A DNA stretch of 64,000 nt from Mycolicibacterium alvei (GCF_010727325.1 NZ_AP022565.1:4030001-4094000); one strand, 5' to 3'; shown: positions 9,554 through 19,392, counted from the stretch's first letter. Program-made: numbers and translations. The notes: generated by a model not told the origin, from the letters alone.

Positions 9554-10097
9554 ATTTGGAATAACGGCTGCGGGCATCGCTGAAGGATCTTCGGCGGTTC
9601 AGTTAATCGGGGCTTGTGTGGCGCGTAACGGGCCGTTTACACAGCAAGCGCAAACCCGGAGTGGGCGGCCGGGGCGTCCGCGATATTGACGCCCGTGACG
9701 GCAATGGTTCCGCTCAAGGCGATTGCCTGTCGTACCTTCGGTGGGAATGGCGAAATAGCAGTTCCGGCGCCATGGCGGGGCTTTGCGTCGCCATCCCGGG
9801 TCTCCGGTCGGGGCCTGTGACGGTCCACGTTCACAGGTAACGGACAGTGATGGTGTGACGCGGTCCGGTGTGGACTCAGCAAATTTTGTACCAAGGTTTG
9901 TATGTGCGACGGCCGGAATCCGTAGCCGTTGCTGCCCAGGCTTTGCCCGGTTAGATTTCGTCTGCCAATCTTGAGCAAGGCATGAGAATCGAATGTGACC
10001 TCCCTAATCGGGGCGCGGATCGCCGAACATGTTCTCTGGGGGTGGGGATCCCGGGTTGGTGGAAGATGATCGGATCATCGGTATAGCTAGGGAGAAC
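9554..10097 (+). promoter_or_regulatory. Long gene-free leader upstream of mspA
   Basis: No convincing gene is seen in these 544 bp; the short frames have poor codon use. Published work on M. smegmatis mspA places its promoter several hundred bp upstream, giving a 5' untranslated region of more than 500 nt, and the gap here has the same size. A GGAGA ribosome site (10091-10095) precedes the mspA ATG. The region probably holds the promoter and a regulatory leader. No riboswitch class is recognised. Confidence 0.6.
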
Positions 10098-10733
10098 ATG
10101 AAGGCATTCCGTCGGGTGCTGGTCGTGATGGTCGCAGCCATCGCGGCGCTGTTTGCGAGCACGGGCATTTCTCATGCGGGTCTGGACAATGAACTGAGCC
10201 TGGTCGACGGCCAGGATCGGACCTTGACCGTTCAGCAGTGGGACACCTTCCTCAACGGGGTGTTCCCCCTGGACCGCAACCGGCTGACCCGTGAGTGGTT
10301 CCACTCCGGCCGGGCCAAGTACCACGTCGAGGGCCCGGGCGCCGATGAGTTCGAGGGCACCCTGGAGCTGGGTTACCAGATCGGCTTCCCCTGGTCGCTG
10401 GGTGTGGGCATCAACTTCTCCTACACCACCCCCAACATCCTGATCGACGACGGTGACATCACCGGACCGCCCTTCGGCCTGGACTCGGTGATCACGCCGA
10501 ACCTGTTCCCGGGTGTGTCGATCAGCGCCGACCTGGGCAACGGCCCCGGTATCCAGGAGGTGGCCACCTTCTCGGTGGACGTCAAGGGTCCGGCCGGTGG
10601 TGTGGCGGTGTCCAACGCGCACGGCACGGTGACCGGTGCGGCCGGTGGCGTGCTGCTGCGTCCGTTCGCCCGCCTGATCGCCTCGACCGGTGACAGCGTC
10701 ACCACCTACGGCGAGCCCTGGAACATGAACTGA
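10098..10733 (+). CDS. mspA: MspA-family octameric outer-membrane porin
   Basis: Major hydrophilic porin of fast-growing mycobacteria, letting sugars, phosphate and other small solutes cross the mycolate outer membrane. The 211-residue precursor has a 27-residue signal peptide ending SHA before mature GLDNELSLVDG. The mature 184 residues are nearly identical to remembered M. smegmatis MspA, including the constriction acidic pair in NILIDDGDI and the C-terminus TYGEPWNMN. ATG 10098 has a GGAGA site 3 bp away. It is one of the strongest taxonomic markers in the window. Confidence 0.97.
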   Translation: MKAFRRVLVVMVAAIAALFASTGISHAGLDNELSLVDGQDRTLTVQQWDTFLNGVFPLDRNRLTREWFHSGRAKYHVEGPGADEFEGTLELGYQIGFPWSLGVGINFSYTTPNILIDDGDITGPPFGLDSVITPNLFPGVSISADLGNGPGIQEVATFSVDVKGPAGGVAVSNAHGTVTGAAGGVLLRPFARLIASTGDSVTTYGEPWNMN

Positions 10734-10780
10734 GGGCATGAAGCTGTAGCCATCCCGTCGATCGGCGCTACGGTGGCCTC

Positions 10781-11209
10781 ATGACGCCACAGGGCCCCGT
10801 TTCGGTGGTCGGCGAGGACGAGTGCTGGCAACTGCTGTCCGGAGTGTCCCTGGGCCGTCTGGTCACGACGGTGGGCACCCGGCTGGAGATCTTCCCGGTC
10901 AACTTCGTCGTCCAAGGCCGCACTGTGTTGTTCCGGACGGCCGAGGGCACCAAGCTCATCAGCGCACTGTGGAACGACCGGGTGCTGTTCGAAGCCGACG
11001 ATCACAATGTCGCCGGCGGGTGGAGTGTGATTGTGCGGGGCGAACCGCGACTGCTTGAGACGCCCGATGAGATCGACGAAGCCGAGAATGCCCAACTGCT
11101 CTCGTGGATCGACACCACGAAACGCCGCTACGTGCGGATCGTTCCGGAGGAGGTCTCGGGTCGAAGGTTCCTGTTCGGCGGTGAATTTCGTTCTGCAACA
11201 ACGCTTTAA
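10781..11209 (+). CDS. Pyridoxamine 5'-phosphate oxidase-fold flavin/F420-binding protein
   Basis: A 142-residue split-barrel protein. Features typical of the family are the start CWQLLSGVSLGRLVTTVGTR (two pieces around residues 15-34), FPVNFVVQGRTVLFRTAEGTK and a central WSVIVRGEPRLL. Such proteins bind FMN or F420 and include nitroimidazole-reductase-like members; the substrate is unknown. It lies 47 bp after mspA and ends at a strong bidirectional terminator, so it could be read from the mspA transcript. Confidence 0.8.
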   Translation: MTPQGPVSVVGEDECWQLLSGVSLGRLVTTVGTRLEIFPVNFVVQGRTVLFRTAEGTKLISALWNDRVLFEADDHNVAGGWSVIVRGEPRLLETPDEIDEAENAQLLSWIDTTKRRYVRIVPEEVSGRRFLFGGEFRSATTL

Positions 11210-11227
11210 CTTTGGAACATGACAGAA

Positions 11228-11257
11228 CCGGCCCCGCCCTGGTGGGGGCGGGGCCGG
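11228..11257. terminator. Bidirectional terminator
   Basis: A perfect 12-bp stem, CCGGCCCCGCCC (11228-11239) with GGGCGGGGCCGG (11246-11257), has a 6-nt loop and lies between two convergent genes. It has no T-run, as is common in mycobacteria. Confidence 0.75.
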
Positions 11258-11263
11258 ATCAGG

Positions 11264-12697
11264 TCAGGCGGCGTTGCCGCTGTCGCTCTTGTCGGAGCTG
11301 CTATCGCCGGCCTTGTCCGCGGCCGGTGACTTCGTCGCGGCCTTCTTGGGCGACTTGATTTTCAGCTTCTTTCCGATGTCGGAGCGGATGTTCTCCGCCC
11401 GATCGCCGGCCTTGTCGAGGGCGGTCTGGACCCGGCTGAGCGGGTTCTGCCGAAGCGTGGGCTTCTTCACCTTCTGCGCCACGGGGGCCTCGGCCGTCGT
11501 CCCCTTGTCGGAAACCTCTTCCGAGGTGGCGCCGGTCGCGGTGACCTCCGGGCCAGCCTTATCGTCCAATTTGATTGTGACAGTGGGCTTCTCATTCGCC
11601 GTCGGATCTGAGGTGATGTCATCCACCGCGGGCGGCGCTGCCTTCACCTGAATCTCCTTGGGAGCAACTCTCGCCCCCGCTGGTGCGGCAGGCGAGTCGA
11701 TCGACGGGAAGGTCAACTTGGTCAGCGGGTTGCCCGTACCATCCCAGCCGATCGCCTTGGCGATCATCTGCGACAGGTTCACCATGGCGCCGATCGGACC
11801 GACCGGATTCCCCACAATCTCCATCCCGAGCGCGCCGACGCCGAGGGAGTTGATGATCGAGCCGCCGGTGCCTCCTTCTGGTATCCAGAGCCCACCTGTG
11901 TTTCCGGGGGTGAGCAGCCCACCGAAGGCCATGCTGAGTGAGGTGACTGGGAACTCTGGCGGGGTAACCTGAGAAACCAGCGGCAGCAGCACATCGAGGT
12001 TGAGGGTGGCGCCGTTGAAGACCGAGCCGACGACATTGGCGGGCATGGCGACCAGCGCCTGCAGTGCATCTTCGAAGTTCCCGGCGCCTAGGGCGCCGGA
12101 GATTTCCAAGACACTGTTGAGGGTCGCCACTGCGGGGCTGATGACGGGGCCGACCATACCGATGAGGATGCCGCTGGCAGGTGACGCCAAGAACCGGACT
12201 ACCTCGGTGAGGATGGCCGCACCCTGCTCGCCGAGGGTTGGCTCAAACAAGACTGGAATCGCTGACGCGATGAGCACGTGCATGAAGTCGTTGCTCTGGA
12301 TCAACAGCTGCGTGGCGTCCCCTTGCTCCTTGACGCCCAGGAGGGTGGCGGCTTGGAACGCTTTTTGCAGGTTGGCGCCGAACTGCTCGAGGACGGGCCC
12401 GATGCTGCCCGGATTGTTGAGTAGCTGGTCCAGGAAGCCGAACTGGTTGACGATGGCCTGCTGCAATGCCGCACCGGGAGCCTCGGCGGCGACCTGGGTG
12501 ACTGTGGTGGCGTTGGCTGAAGTTTCGTTGAATGCATCCACCCACGGGGCGATGGGGTTGACGGAGGCGGCGAGGTTAACGGCGGGATTGGCGACTTGTA
12601 CATCGGTTGGCGGTGGCGCGATCGGGGTGATGGCGATGACGCCGGCACCTACCAGTGCGATTCCGGCGGTCGCGTAAGGACGAAGGCTCATGTCCAC
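11264..12697 (-). CDS. GjpA-like outer-membrane porin family / secreted surface protein
   Basis: A 477-residue exported protein. GTG 12697 is favoured because AAGGAG lies 6 bp upstream; ATG 12691 is an alternative. A hydrophobic signal region (ATAGIALVGAGVIAITPIA) leads into a long Ala/Leu/Gly-rich middle with the mycobacterial-specific VAMPANVVGSVFNGATLNLD segment. The last 110 residues are Pro/Lys-rich and end in a highly charged KSPKKAATKSPAADKAG-type tail. It resembles proteins annotated as porin GjpA; the pore function is not shown by the sequence. The charged tail may contact cell-wall glycans (inference). Confidence 0.65.
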   Translation of the reverse strand: MDMSLRPYATAGIALVGAGVIAITPIAPPPTDVQVANPAVNLAASVNPIAPWVDAFNETSANATTVTQVAAEAPGAALQQAIVNQFGFLDQLLNNPGSIGPVLEQFGANLQKAFQAATLLGVKEQGDATQLLIQSNDFMHVLIASAIPVLFEPTLGEQGAAILTEVVRFLASPASGILIGMVGPVISPAVATLNSVLEISGALGAGNFEDALQALVAMPANVVGSVFNGATLNLDVLLPLVSQVTPPEFPVTSLSMAFGGLLTPGNTGGLWIPEGGTGGSIINSLGVGALGMEIVGNPVGPIGAMVNLSQMIAKAIGWDGTGNPLTKLTFPSIDSPAAPAGARVAPKEIQVKAAPPAVDDITSDPTANEKPTVTIKLDDKAGPEVTATGATSEEVSDKGTTAEAPVAQKVKKPTLRQNPLSRVQTALDKAGDRAENIRSDIGKKLKIKSPKKAATKSPAADKAGDSSSDKSDSGNAA

Positions 12698-13016
12698 TCA
12701 GGTCTCCTTGACGGTGAGGTTGGTACCTACAGGCTGGACCGTAGCTGAGGAAAACCTGAGAAAAGCCTGAATGTGGAAAGTTTGCATATAGAAATACCGA
12801 CTTCAGAAACGGTCGGTGGGCAAACAGGCAGAATTCCGCGCAAGCTACCGGCGGGTAGCAATCTGAAACGTGTTCCGCAGCTAGCTGCACACGGTTACTG
12901 ATACCGGCCTTGGTTGGGGAATTATCCGGTTGAACTGAGGATTTCCATCTAGGTGAAAATTTGCTGCGGCTGCTGGCAGCTGAATACCCTTCGCCTCCGC
13001 GCCCGACGGGTAGCGG
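12698..13016. other. Gene-free interval between gjpA-like and wzm
   Basis: These 319 bp are less GC-rich than the neighbours and hold no credible gene. They must carry the promoter of the porin-like gene. A weak hairpin GCTACC-GGC-GGGTAGC lies near 12842-12857. Nothing else is recognised. Confidence 0.5.
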
Positions 13017-13847
13017 CTACACCCAGTACGGGACGCGAGCCCGATACTGGCGCATGGCCAGTGCCGCGAACGTCCAGCCGATCACCGTGAGCGCGAGCAC
13101 CACGATCCAGTGCCGCAGCTCCTGGTCGGCGCCCAGCAGCGGCGCCCGCACGATGTCGAGGTAGTGCAGCAGCGGGTTGATCTCGACGATCTTGGCCCAC
13201 GATCCGGCGCCCTGCTGCTGCAGCGTCGACTCGTTCCAGATGATCGGGGTCATGAAGAACAGCAGCTGTACCACTGAGGCCAGCAGCGGGCCGATGTCGC
13301 GGTAGCGGGTGGCCAGGATGCCGAAACAGATCGACACCCAGATGCAGTTCAGCACGATCAGCGCGAGGGCCGGGATGACGGCGAGGTCGGTCCACGTCCA
13401 CGGTTTGGGAAAGACGATGGCGATGATCACGAAGATGACGATGTTGTGGCCGAACAGGATCATCTGCCGCCAGACCAGCCGGTAGACGTGCACCGACAGC
13501 GGCGTCGGAAGTTGTTTGATCAGGCCCTCGTTGGCGATGAACACCTCGGAGCCTTCGAGAATCGACGCGTTGATCAGATTCCAGATGATCAGGCCGAGCG
13601 TGACGTAGGGCAGGTGCTCCTCGAGCGGGAGCTTGAACAGTTTCGAGTAGAGCAGGCCCATCGCCACCGCGGTGGTGCCGGTGGCGATGGTGATCCAGAA
13701 CGGGCCGAGCACACTGCGCCGGTAACGCTGCTTGATGTCCTGCCAGCCCAGGTGCAGCCACAGTTCACGCTTGCGGAAACCCTCGGAGAGATCGCGCACG
13801 GCCCGGGCCATGGTCTTGGAATCGGACGCTGCATCGGTGAATGTCAC
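13017..13847 (-). CDS. wzm: Wzm, ABC-2 permease of the galactan exporter (Rv3783 homologue)
   Basis: Membrane half of the exporter that moves lipid-linked galactan across the plasma membrane for arabinogalactan assembly. It has 276 residues and six hydrophobic helices, with GWQDIKQRYRRSVLGPFW at the cytoplasmic entry, typical of polysaccharide ABC-2 permeases. GTG 13847 is chosen because GGAGGAGCAG directly precedes it and the length matches Rv3783 (280). Its start overlaps the glfT1 stop as GTGA, and wzt lies upstream in the same run, so the export pair and the first galactosyltransferase are translationally linked. Confidence 0.93.
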   Translation of the reverse strand: MTFTDAASDSKTMARAVRDLSEGFRKRELWLHLGWQDIKQRYRRSVLGPFWITIATGTTAVAMGLLYSKLFKLPLEEHLPYVTLGLIIWNLINASILEGSEVFIANEGLIKQLPTPLSVHVYRLVWRQMILFGHNIVIFVIIAIVFPKPWTWTDLAVIPALALIVLNCIWVSICFGILATRYRDIGPLLASVVQLLFFMTPIIWNESTLQQQGAGSWAKIVEINPLLHYLDIVRAPLLGADQELRHWIVVLALTVIGWTFAALAMRQYRARVPYWV

Positions 13848-14773
13848 CTGCTGCTCCTCCCGTCGCTTCGCTCGCCCCGAAAAAATCTCTCGCTCCTGCC
13901 CAACCGCCGCAGGCGAATCCATTCGCGCAGACCCGCCGGGTCGCGGCGGGACACCAGGAAGTACCAGCCGAACCGCACCCACTCCTGCGGCAGGAGTTTG
14001 CGTAAACCCGGCTGGGAGAGCAGGTAGCCGCGGTTGCGGTAGGTATAAAAACGTTTGGTCTCGTCGTCGGGGTACTGCGTGTGCATCCGGCCACCGAGGA
14101 TCGGTTTGAACTCATCGGTCCCGCACGGGTGCAGATAGCTTGCGGTCAAACATGTTCCGAACGGCAGGCCGGAGCGCACCAGGCGCCGGTGCAGTTCGAC
14201 CTCGTCGCCGCGGACGAACAGGCGCAGATCGGGGACACCGACGGCCTCCACCGTGGCGGCCCGGAACAGGGCGCCGTTGAACAGTGAGGCGATGCCGGGC
14301 AACAGATCACCGTCACCCTCGGTGCGTAACTCACTGACCAGCCGTCGCCACGCCAGTCCGCGGCGCAGTGGGAACGCCAGGCGCTGCGGATCGTCGAGGT
14401 TGCACACCATGGGTGAGACCTCGGCCAGGCCGTACTGCTCGGCGCAAGCCAGCAGGGTGGACAGAACGGTGTCGTCGGCAGGGCGGCCGTCGTCGTCGGC
14501 CAGCCAGATCCAGTCGGCCCCCTGGGCCAGGGCGTGCAGCATCCCCAGCGCGAAACCGCCTGCGCCGCCGAGGTTTCGGCGGGATCCGAGATAGGTTGCC
14601 GGCACCGGCTGGCCGAGAACCAGCTCGCGTACGGCCTCGTCGTCGTCGTTGTCGACCACGATCAGGTGATCGGGTGTGCGGTCCTGGTTCGCCACTGCGG
14701 CCAGGGATTTGGTCAGCAGCTCACGACGCCGGTGCGTGACGATCACCGCACAGACCGTGTCCTCAGGCCTCAC
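13844..14773 (-). CDS. glfT1: GlfT1, galactofuranosyltransferase 1 (Rv3782 homologue)
   Basis: GT2-family enzyme that adds the first galactofuranose units to the decaprenyl-linked GlcNAc-rhamnose acceptor. Seen in the 309-residue product: VCAVIVTHRR N-terminal strand, LIVVDNDDDEAV, the LGGAGGFALGMLHAL donor-site segment, the metal-binding WLADDDG (DDD) and a C-terminal TYRNRGYLLSQPGLRKLL. GTG 14773 gives the family length and overlaps the end of wzt by 11 bp. It lies between wzt and wzm. Confidence 0.94.
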   Translation of the reverse strand: MRPEDTVCAVIVTHRRRELLTKSLAAVANQDRTPDHLIVVDNDDDEAVRELVLGQPVPATYLGSRRNLGGAGGFALGMLHALAQGADWIWLADDDGRPADDTVLSTLLACAEQYGLAEVSPMVCNLDDPQRLAFPLRRGLAWRRLVSELRTEGDGDLLPGIASLFNGALFRAATVEAVGVPDLRLFVRGDEVELHRRLVRSGLPFGTCLTASYLHPCGTDEFKPILGGRMHTQYPDDETKRFYTYRNRGYLLSQPGLRKLLPQEWVRFGWYFLVSRRDPAGLREWIRLRRLGRSERFFRGERSDGRSSR

Positions 14774-15560
14774 GAGCCGTTTCCTCCAACACCTCGCGCA
14801 CATGCCGGGCCGCATCCGGCCCCTCGTAGGCGCCGACGACCTCCTCGATACCGCCGGTCATCCGGATGGCGCCGTGGTCGATCCACATCGCGGTTTTGCA
14901 GAGCCGGGCCAGGAACTCGTTGGAATGGCTTGCGAACACCAGGATTCCGGACCGCTCCACCAGGCTCTGCAGCCGTGACTGCGCCTTTTTCAGGAACTCT
15001 GCGTCGACGGCCCCGATGCCCTCGTCGAGCAGCAGGATCTCGGGATCGATGCTGGTGACCACGCCCATCGCCAGGCGCACCCGCATGCCGGTCGAATACG
15101 TGCGCAGGGGCATCGACAGGTACTCGCCCAGTTCGGTGAACTCGGCGATCTCGTCGACCTTGGCCATCATTTGCTTGCGGGTCTGTCCGAGGAACAGGCC
15201 GCGGATGATGATGTTCTCGAAACCTGAGATCTCGGGGTCCATCCCGACGCCGAGGTCGAATACCGGAGCCACCCGGCCACTCACCGTGGCCGAGCCTCGC
15301 GTCGGCTCGTAGATACCCGAAAGCAGCCGCAGCAGTGTGGATTTACCCGCACCGTTATGGCCGACCAGCCCGACGCGGTCACCCATTTTCAGCGACATGG
15401 TGATGTCGCGCAGCGCTTCGATGACGACGACGTTGGACTCGTTTCGCCCGATGGCGCCGCCGGCCTTGCCGAGGAAAGCTTTCTTCAGCGAGCGTGTCTT
15501 GGCATCGAAGATGGGGAACTCCACCCACGCTTCGCGCGTCGAGATGTACGGATCGGACAA
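14763..15560 (-). CDS. wzt: Wzt, ABC ATPase of the galactan exporter (Rv3781 homologue)
   Basis: Nucleotide-binding subunit that powers galactan export with Wzm. The 265-residue product has Walker A GHNGAGKST (67-75), signature YSTGMRVRLA (155-164) and Walker B EILLLDEG (174-181). The start is TTG 15560: an in-frame TAG lies just upstream and no ATG/GTG fits before WVEFPIFDAKTRSLKKA, which is conserved in the family. A TTG start with only a weak upstream site suggests low or coupled translation after bpa, which ends 6 bp upstream. Confidence 0.93.
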   Translation of the reverse strand: MSDPYISTREAWVEFPIFDAKTRSLKKAFLGKAGGAIGRNESNVVVIEALRDITMSLKMGDRVGLVGHNGAGKSTLLRLLSGIYEPTRGSATVSGRVAPVFDLGVGMDPEISGFENIIIRGLFLGQTRKQMMAKVDEIAEFTELGEYLSMPLRTYSTGMRVRLAMGVVTSIDPEILLLDEGIGAVDAEFLKKAQSRLQSLVERSGILVFASHSNEFLARLCKTAMWIDHGAIRMTGGIEEVVGAYEGPDAARHVREVLEETAREA

Positions 15561-15566
15561 CGCGAC

Positions 15567-16082
15567 CTACAGGTACTGGCCGGTGCCGGGGTGACCCGAA
15601 CCGCCGCGTTGTCCGCCGGGGCCCTGCAGCCCCGGTGGGAGAGCGCCCTGGCGCATCGACTCGAGCTGCGCGCGGGCGGCCATCTGCTGGGCGAACAACG
15701 CCGTCTGGATGCCGTGGAACAGGCCTTCGAGCCAGCCCACCAGCTGCGCCTGCGCGATGCGGAGTTCGGCATCGGACGGCACGTTGTCCTCGGTGAAGGG
15801 AAGCGTCAGCCGCTCGAGCTCGTCACGCAGTTCGGGGGCCAGGCCCTCCTCGAGTTCGTGGATGCTGGTGCGGTGGATGTCGCGCAGCCGCTCCCGGCTG
15901 GCGTCGTCGAGCGGAGCCGCCCGCACCTCTTCGAGCAGCTGCTTGATCATGGTGCCGATGCGCATGACCTTCGCCGGTTGTTCGACGAGGTCGGTCAACG
16001 CCTTGCCGTCGGCGTCGCCATCTGGCTCATCGGCGGTGCTGGCCAGGATCTCGATGTTGTCATCGTCGGGGTTGATGGTCAT
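15567..16082 (-). CDS. bpa: Bpa/PafE, ATP-independent proteasome activator (Rv3780 homologue)
   Basis: Ring-forming activator that opens the mycobacterial 20S proteasome without ATP and helps degrade unfolded proteins. The 171-residue product has the helical core (LEEVRAAPLDDASRERL and GWLEGLFHGIQTALFAQQM) and ends in the GQYL peptide that docks in the proteasome alpha-ring pockets. ATG 16082 follows GGGAAGG; a TTG at 16097 is less likely. It sits directly upstream of wzt as in M. tuberculosis. Confidence 0.95.
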   Translation of the reverse strand: MTINPDDDNIEILASTADEPDGDADGKALTDLVEQPAKVMRIGTMIKQLLEEVRAAPLDDASRERLRDIHRTSIHELEEGLAPELRDELERLTLPFTEDNVPSDAELRIAQAQLVGWLEGLFHGIQTALFAQQMAARAQLESMRQGALPPGLQGPGGQRGGSGHPGTGQYL

Positions 16083-16112
16083 GGCCTTCCCTTGCAACAG
16101 TTCTGTCTCGTG

Positions 16113-18071
16113 TCAGTTCGTCTTGGTCGCCGCGTTCTCTCCGAGCCAGCGGTAGATGCGGTCCTCACCGTTGTCGTAGATCTTCTCCCACGACCGTGAG
16201 CGCTCTAGCGACACTAGTCCGTCGGGCATGGCGAACCCGCGGACCACCGGGGTGCTGGTGATCACGTAGCGAATGTTGAGCGCCTCCGCCGCCTCGGCAA
16301 CCCGGGGATCGGTGTCCGCGTCGTCGGCGTAGGCCCAGAAGATGAACCGGTGGTACCCGGGGCCCTGTTGCACCGGGTAGTCGTAGTGCGTCCACAGCGG
16401 ATGCAGCCCCGACACCGCATACATCCAGGCGGTGCCGTCGGTGTTGGCGTTGCCGATCAGCGTGGTGTGGGCATCGGGAAGCCCGGCCAGGTAGGCGAAA
16501 GCCTCCAGATCTTTGGCGTCGATCATCACCGAGTCGTACTTGTTGCCGAACAGGAGCTTGTGCCGGGGGAAGTAGTGCCAGGCCAGGCCCACGGTGGTGG
16601 CGACCAGCGCGACGGCGGCCGTCGCGCGGATCCAGGTCGGGCGGGCGCCGGCCCGCCGCAGCACGGCGGCGCCGAGCAGCACCAGTGCGCACAGGCCGAT
16701 CGCCGCCATCGGTGCGTAGAGCATGGTGACGACCGCCGACAGTCGGCGCGGATCGCTGTAGAACAGGTCGCTGAACGCGCCGGTGATGGCTCCGATCGGC
16801 CCGCCGAACGGGGCGCCGGAATGCACGATCGACGCGATCAGGATCAGCCACACCGCCAGCGGCCACCAGATCTTCTTCACCAGCAGGACCAGGCCGCCGA
16901 CGGCGGCCATGGCGATGAGTGCGCTCTGGACCGGGAAGTCGTTGAGGTGGCGGGTGTGCTGGAGGACCGCGGCGACCAGCGAGTACTTCTTGCCGAGGTG
17001 GTTGACGAAGGCGTGGCCGACGATGATCTCGGCCTGCTGAAGGACCCCGAGAAACTGGGGGAGCAGGATCAGCAGGGCCGGCACCGCGACGGCGGCCAGT
17101 GCCAGGAAGTCGGACAGTCGGCCGCGTACCGGCCGCCACAGCGCATCCACCAGCCACCAGACGCCCACCAGCAGGGCAATCACCACGCCGCCGGTGAGGT
17201 GTACCGAGAAGACGCCGACTGTGGCGAGCACGGCAAGGCCGATGCGGTCGCGGTGTGCCGGCGTCGAGGCGATCAGGGCGAACACGGGTACCGCGAGACC
17301 GTAGGCAGCCAGGTTGGGCATCGCCGCGACATCGAATTCGACGTAGGGCACCGCGGTGAACGACGCGGCGAGCGCCGCGGCTGTGCCCGCAGCGACCGCG
17401 GTGCGCATCTCGCAGGTGTGCGGGCGGACCATCTTCCACGTCAGCACCGCGGCGCTGACCGGGAACAGCCACACCGCCGCGACGACCGAACTCACGGTGT
17501 ACGCCGTGGTCGCGGCGGCGCCGGTGAGCTGGCAGTAGACGGCGGCCAGGGCGTGGAACGCCGACGGGTAGTAGAGCGCCTCGTGGGTCTCGACGTTGCG
17601 TAGCTCGCCCATGTGGGTCGGAGAGGCCTGGCCGGTATCGAGGATCCACCGGATGGTGTTGGCGTGCCACACCGAGTCCCAGGTGCTGGGGATGGATTGC
17701 CAGTGCACGAGCCCGGCTAATGCGGCGGCAGCGATCAATGCGGCACCCAGCAGCACACCGGCGGCAACCAGCATCGCGGGCCGCGTGGTGATGCCGGAGG
17801 CGTCGGCGTCGGCGTCGCGATAGCGGTCCAGCGCCCGCCGCAAACCGGCCGCCAAGGCGGCGGTGAAGGCTACAGCAAACAAAGCCGTCCACGTGTTCCA
17901 CGGTATGCCGATGGCCCCCAGTGGGACGATCGCCAACGCGACGGTGCCGTAGGTCAAGGCTGGACCCACTGCGACCGCAGTCGGCACGGTCAGCCCACCT
18001 GCCCTGGCGATCAACGCCCCGGGGATCACCAGCAACAACAGTGCGATTAGCACTCCGAACCCGAAGCCCAC
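16113..18071 (-). CDS. Large polytopic membrane protein, DUF6541 / GT-C-like (Rv3779 homologue)
   Basis: A 652-residue protein with about a dozen membrane helices and a soluble C-terminal portion. The loop [20 protein letters not shown] after early helices carries acidic residues, as in GT-C glycosyltransferases that use polyprenyl-phosphate sugars. The M. tuberculosis homologue has been linked to polyprenyl-phospho-mannose metabolism; activity here is inferred. GTG 18071 is chosen: CATACT lies 6 bp upstream, fitting a -10 box for a leaderless transcript. It is 30 bp upstream of bpa. Confidence 0.8.
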   Translation of the reverse strand: MGFGFGVLIALLLLVIPGALIARAGGLTVPTAVAVGPALTYGTVALAIVPLGAIGIPWNTWTALFAVAFTAALAAGLRRALDRYRDADADASGITTRPAMLVAAGVLLGAALIAAAALAGLVHWQSIPSTWDSVWHANTIRWILDTGQASPTHMGELRNVETHEALYYPSAFHALAAVYCQLTGAAATTAYTVSSVVAAVWLFPVSAAVLTWKMVRPHTCEMRTAVAAGTAAALAASFTAVPYVEFDVAAMPNLAAYGLAVPVFALIASTPAHRDRIGLAVLATVGVFSVHLTGGVVIALLVGVWWLVDALWRPVRGRLSDFLALAAVAVPALLILLPQFLGVLQQAEIIVGHAFVNHLGKKYSLVAAVLQHTRHLNDFPVQSALIAMAAVGGLVLLVKKIWWPLAVWLILIASIVHSGAPFGGPIGAITGAFSDLFYSDPRRLSAVVTMLYAPMAAIGLCALVLLGAAVLRRAGARPTWIRATAAVALVATTVGLAWHYFPRHKLLFGNKYDSVMIDAKDLEAFAYLAGLPDAHTTLIGNANTDGTAWMYAVSGLHPLWTHYDYPVQQGPGYHRFIFWAYADDADTDPRVAEAAEALNIRYVITSTPVVRGFAMPDGLVSLERSRSWEKIYDNGEDRIYRWLGENAATKTN

Positions 18072-18195
18072 TGGACTAGTATGGCTGCCCAGGGTGACCC
18101 GGTCCGAGCATGGTCTCTTCAAGTGCGAACATGCGATCGGCGCTCACCAAATCGTGTCGGTTTGTGATATCCGCGGAAGCTCTAAGGTGGCTGGC

Positions 18196-19392
18196 ATGGC
18201 ATACGACGTCGCCCGGGTGCGGGGCTTGCACCCGTCTCTGGGCGATGGGTGGGTCCACTTCGATGCCCAGAACGGCATGCTGGTGCCCGATTCCGTCGCG
18301 ACGACGGTGTCCACTGCGTTCCGAGGCTCGATGCCCACGGCGGTGGGCCCGCATCCATCGGCACGCCGCAGTGCGGCTGTCCTCATCGCTGCCCGCCAGG
18401 CCGTCGCTGACCTGGTCAATGCGGATCCGCGGGGCGTGGTACTCGGCGCGGACCGGGCTCAGCTGCTGACCGCGCTGGCCGAGGCGTCCTCGAGCCGGGT
18501 CGGGCTCGGCTACGAGGTGGTGGTCACCCGACTGGATGACGAGGCGAACATCGCGCCGTGGTTGCGGGCCGCGAATCGTTACGGCGCCAAGGTGAAGTGG
18601 GCCGAGGTCGACATCGAGACGGGCGAGCTGCCGTCCTGGCAGTGGGAAGGGTTGATCGACAAGCCGACCCGCCTGGTGGCGATCGCGTCAGCGTCGTCGA
18701 CGCTGGGAACCGTCACCGATCTGGGTGAGGTGACCAAGCTCACGCATGAGGTCGGCGGCATGGTGGTGGTCGACCACTCGGCCGCGGCCCCGTACCGGCT
18801 GATGGACATCAACGAGGTCGAGGCCGATGTCGTCGCCCTCAACGCGGTGCCCTGGGGTGGCCCGCCGATCGGCGCCCTGGTGTTCCGTGACCCGTCGGTG
18901 ATCGACTCGCTGGCCTCGGTCTCGTTGAATCCCCGGGCGACCGGTCCGGCCCGCCTTGAGGTGGGCATGCACCAGTACGGCCTGTTGGGTGGCGTGGTGG
19001 CCAGCATCGAGTACCTGTCGAACCTCGATGATTCGGCCAGCGGCTCGCGGCGCGAACGCCTGGCCGTGTCGATGCAGTCGGCCGGCGCGTATCTGGACCG
19101 CCTGTTCGAGTACCTGGTGGTCTCGCTGCGCTCGTTGCCGTTGGTGATGGTGATCGGCAGGCCGGAGTCACAGATCCCGGTGCTCAGCTTCGTGGTGCGG
19201 GACGTCCCGGCCGAGCGGGTGGTGCAACGGTTGGCCGACAACGGCATCTTGGCGATGTCGAATGCCAGCTCGCGCGTGCTCGACGTGATCGGCGTGAACG
19301 ACATCGGTGGCGCGGTGACCGTCGGGCTGTCGCACTACTCGACGGGTGCCGAGGTCGATCAGCTCGTGCGGGCCCTGGCCTCACTCGGCTAA
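18196..19392 (+). CDS. Cysteine-desulfurase-like fold-type I PLP protein lacking the lysine (Rv3778c homologue)
   Basis: A 398-residue member of the class V aminotransferase / cysteine desulfurase-like family. The fold is clear: [16 protein letters not shown], the [11 protein letters not shown] strand with Asp193 for the PLP ring, and [11 protein letters not shown]. At the position where the family has the SxHK Schiff-base lysine it reads NAVPW (about 216-220). No cysteine-loop is seen either. It may bind a ligand without transamination, or act as a scaffold. ATG 18196 follows AAGG at 18184-18187. It is divergent from the Rv3779-like gene. Confidence 0.85.
   Translation: MAYDVARVRGLHPSLGDGWVHFDAQNGMLVPDSVATTVSTAFRGSMPTAVGPHPSARRSAAVLIAARQAVADLVNADPRGVVLGADRAQLLTALAEASSSRVGLGYEVVVTRLDDEANIAPWLRAANRYGAKVKWAEVDIETGELPSWQWEGLIDKPTRLVAIASASSTLGTVTDLGEVTKLTHEVGGMVVVDHSAAAPYRLMDINEVEADVVALNAVPWGGPPIGALVFRDPSVIDSLASVSLNPRATGPARLEVGMHQYGLLGGVVASIEYLSNLDDSASGSRRERLAVSMQSAGAYLDRLFEYLVVSLRSLPLVMVIGRPESQIPVLSFVVRDVPAERVVQRLADNGILAMSNASSRVLDVIGVNDIGGAVTVGLSHYSTGAEVDQLVRALASLG

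Noticed and set aside
9616..9840. Short plus-strand frame in the mspA leader
   Set aside because: Poor codon use, no ribosome site, and position fits a non-coding leader.
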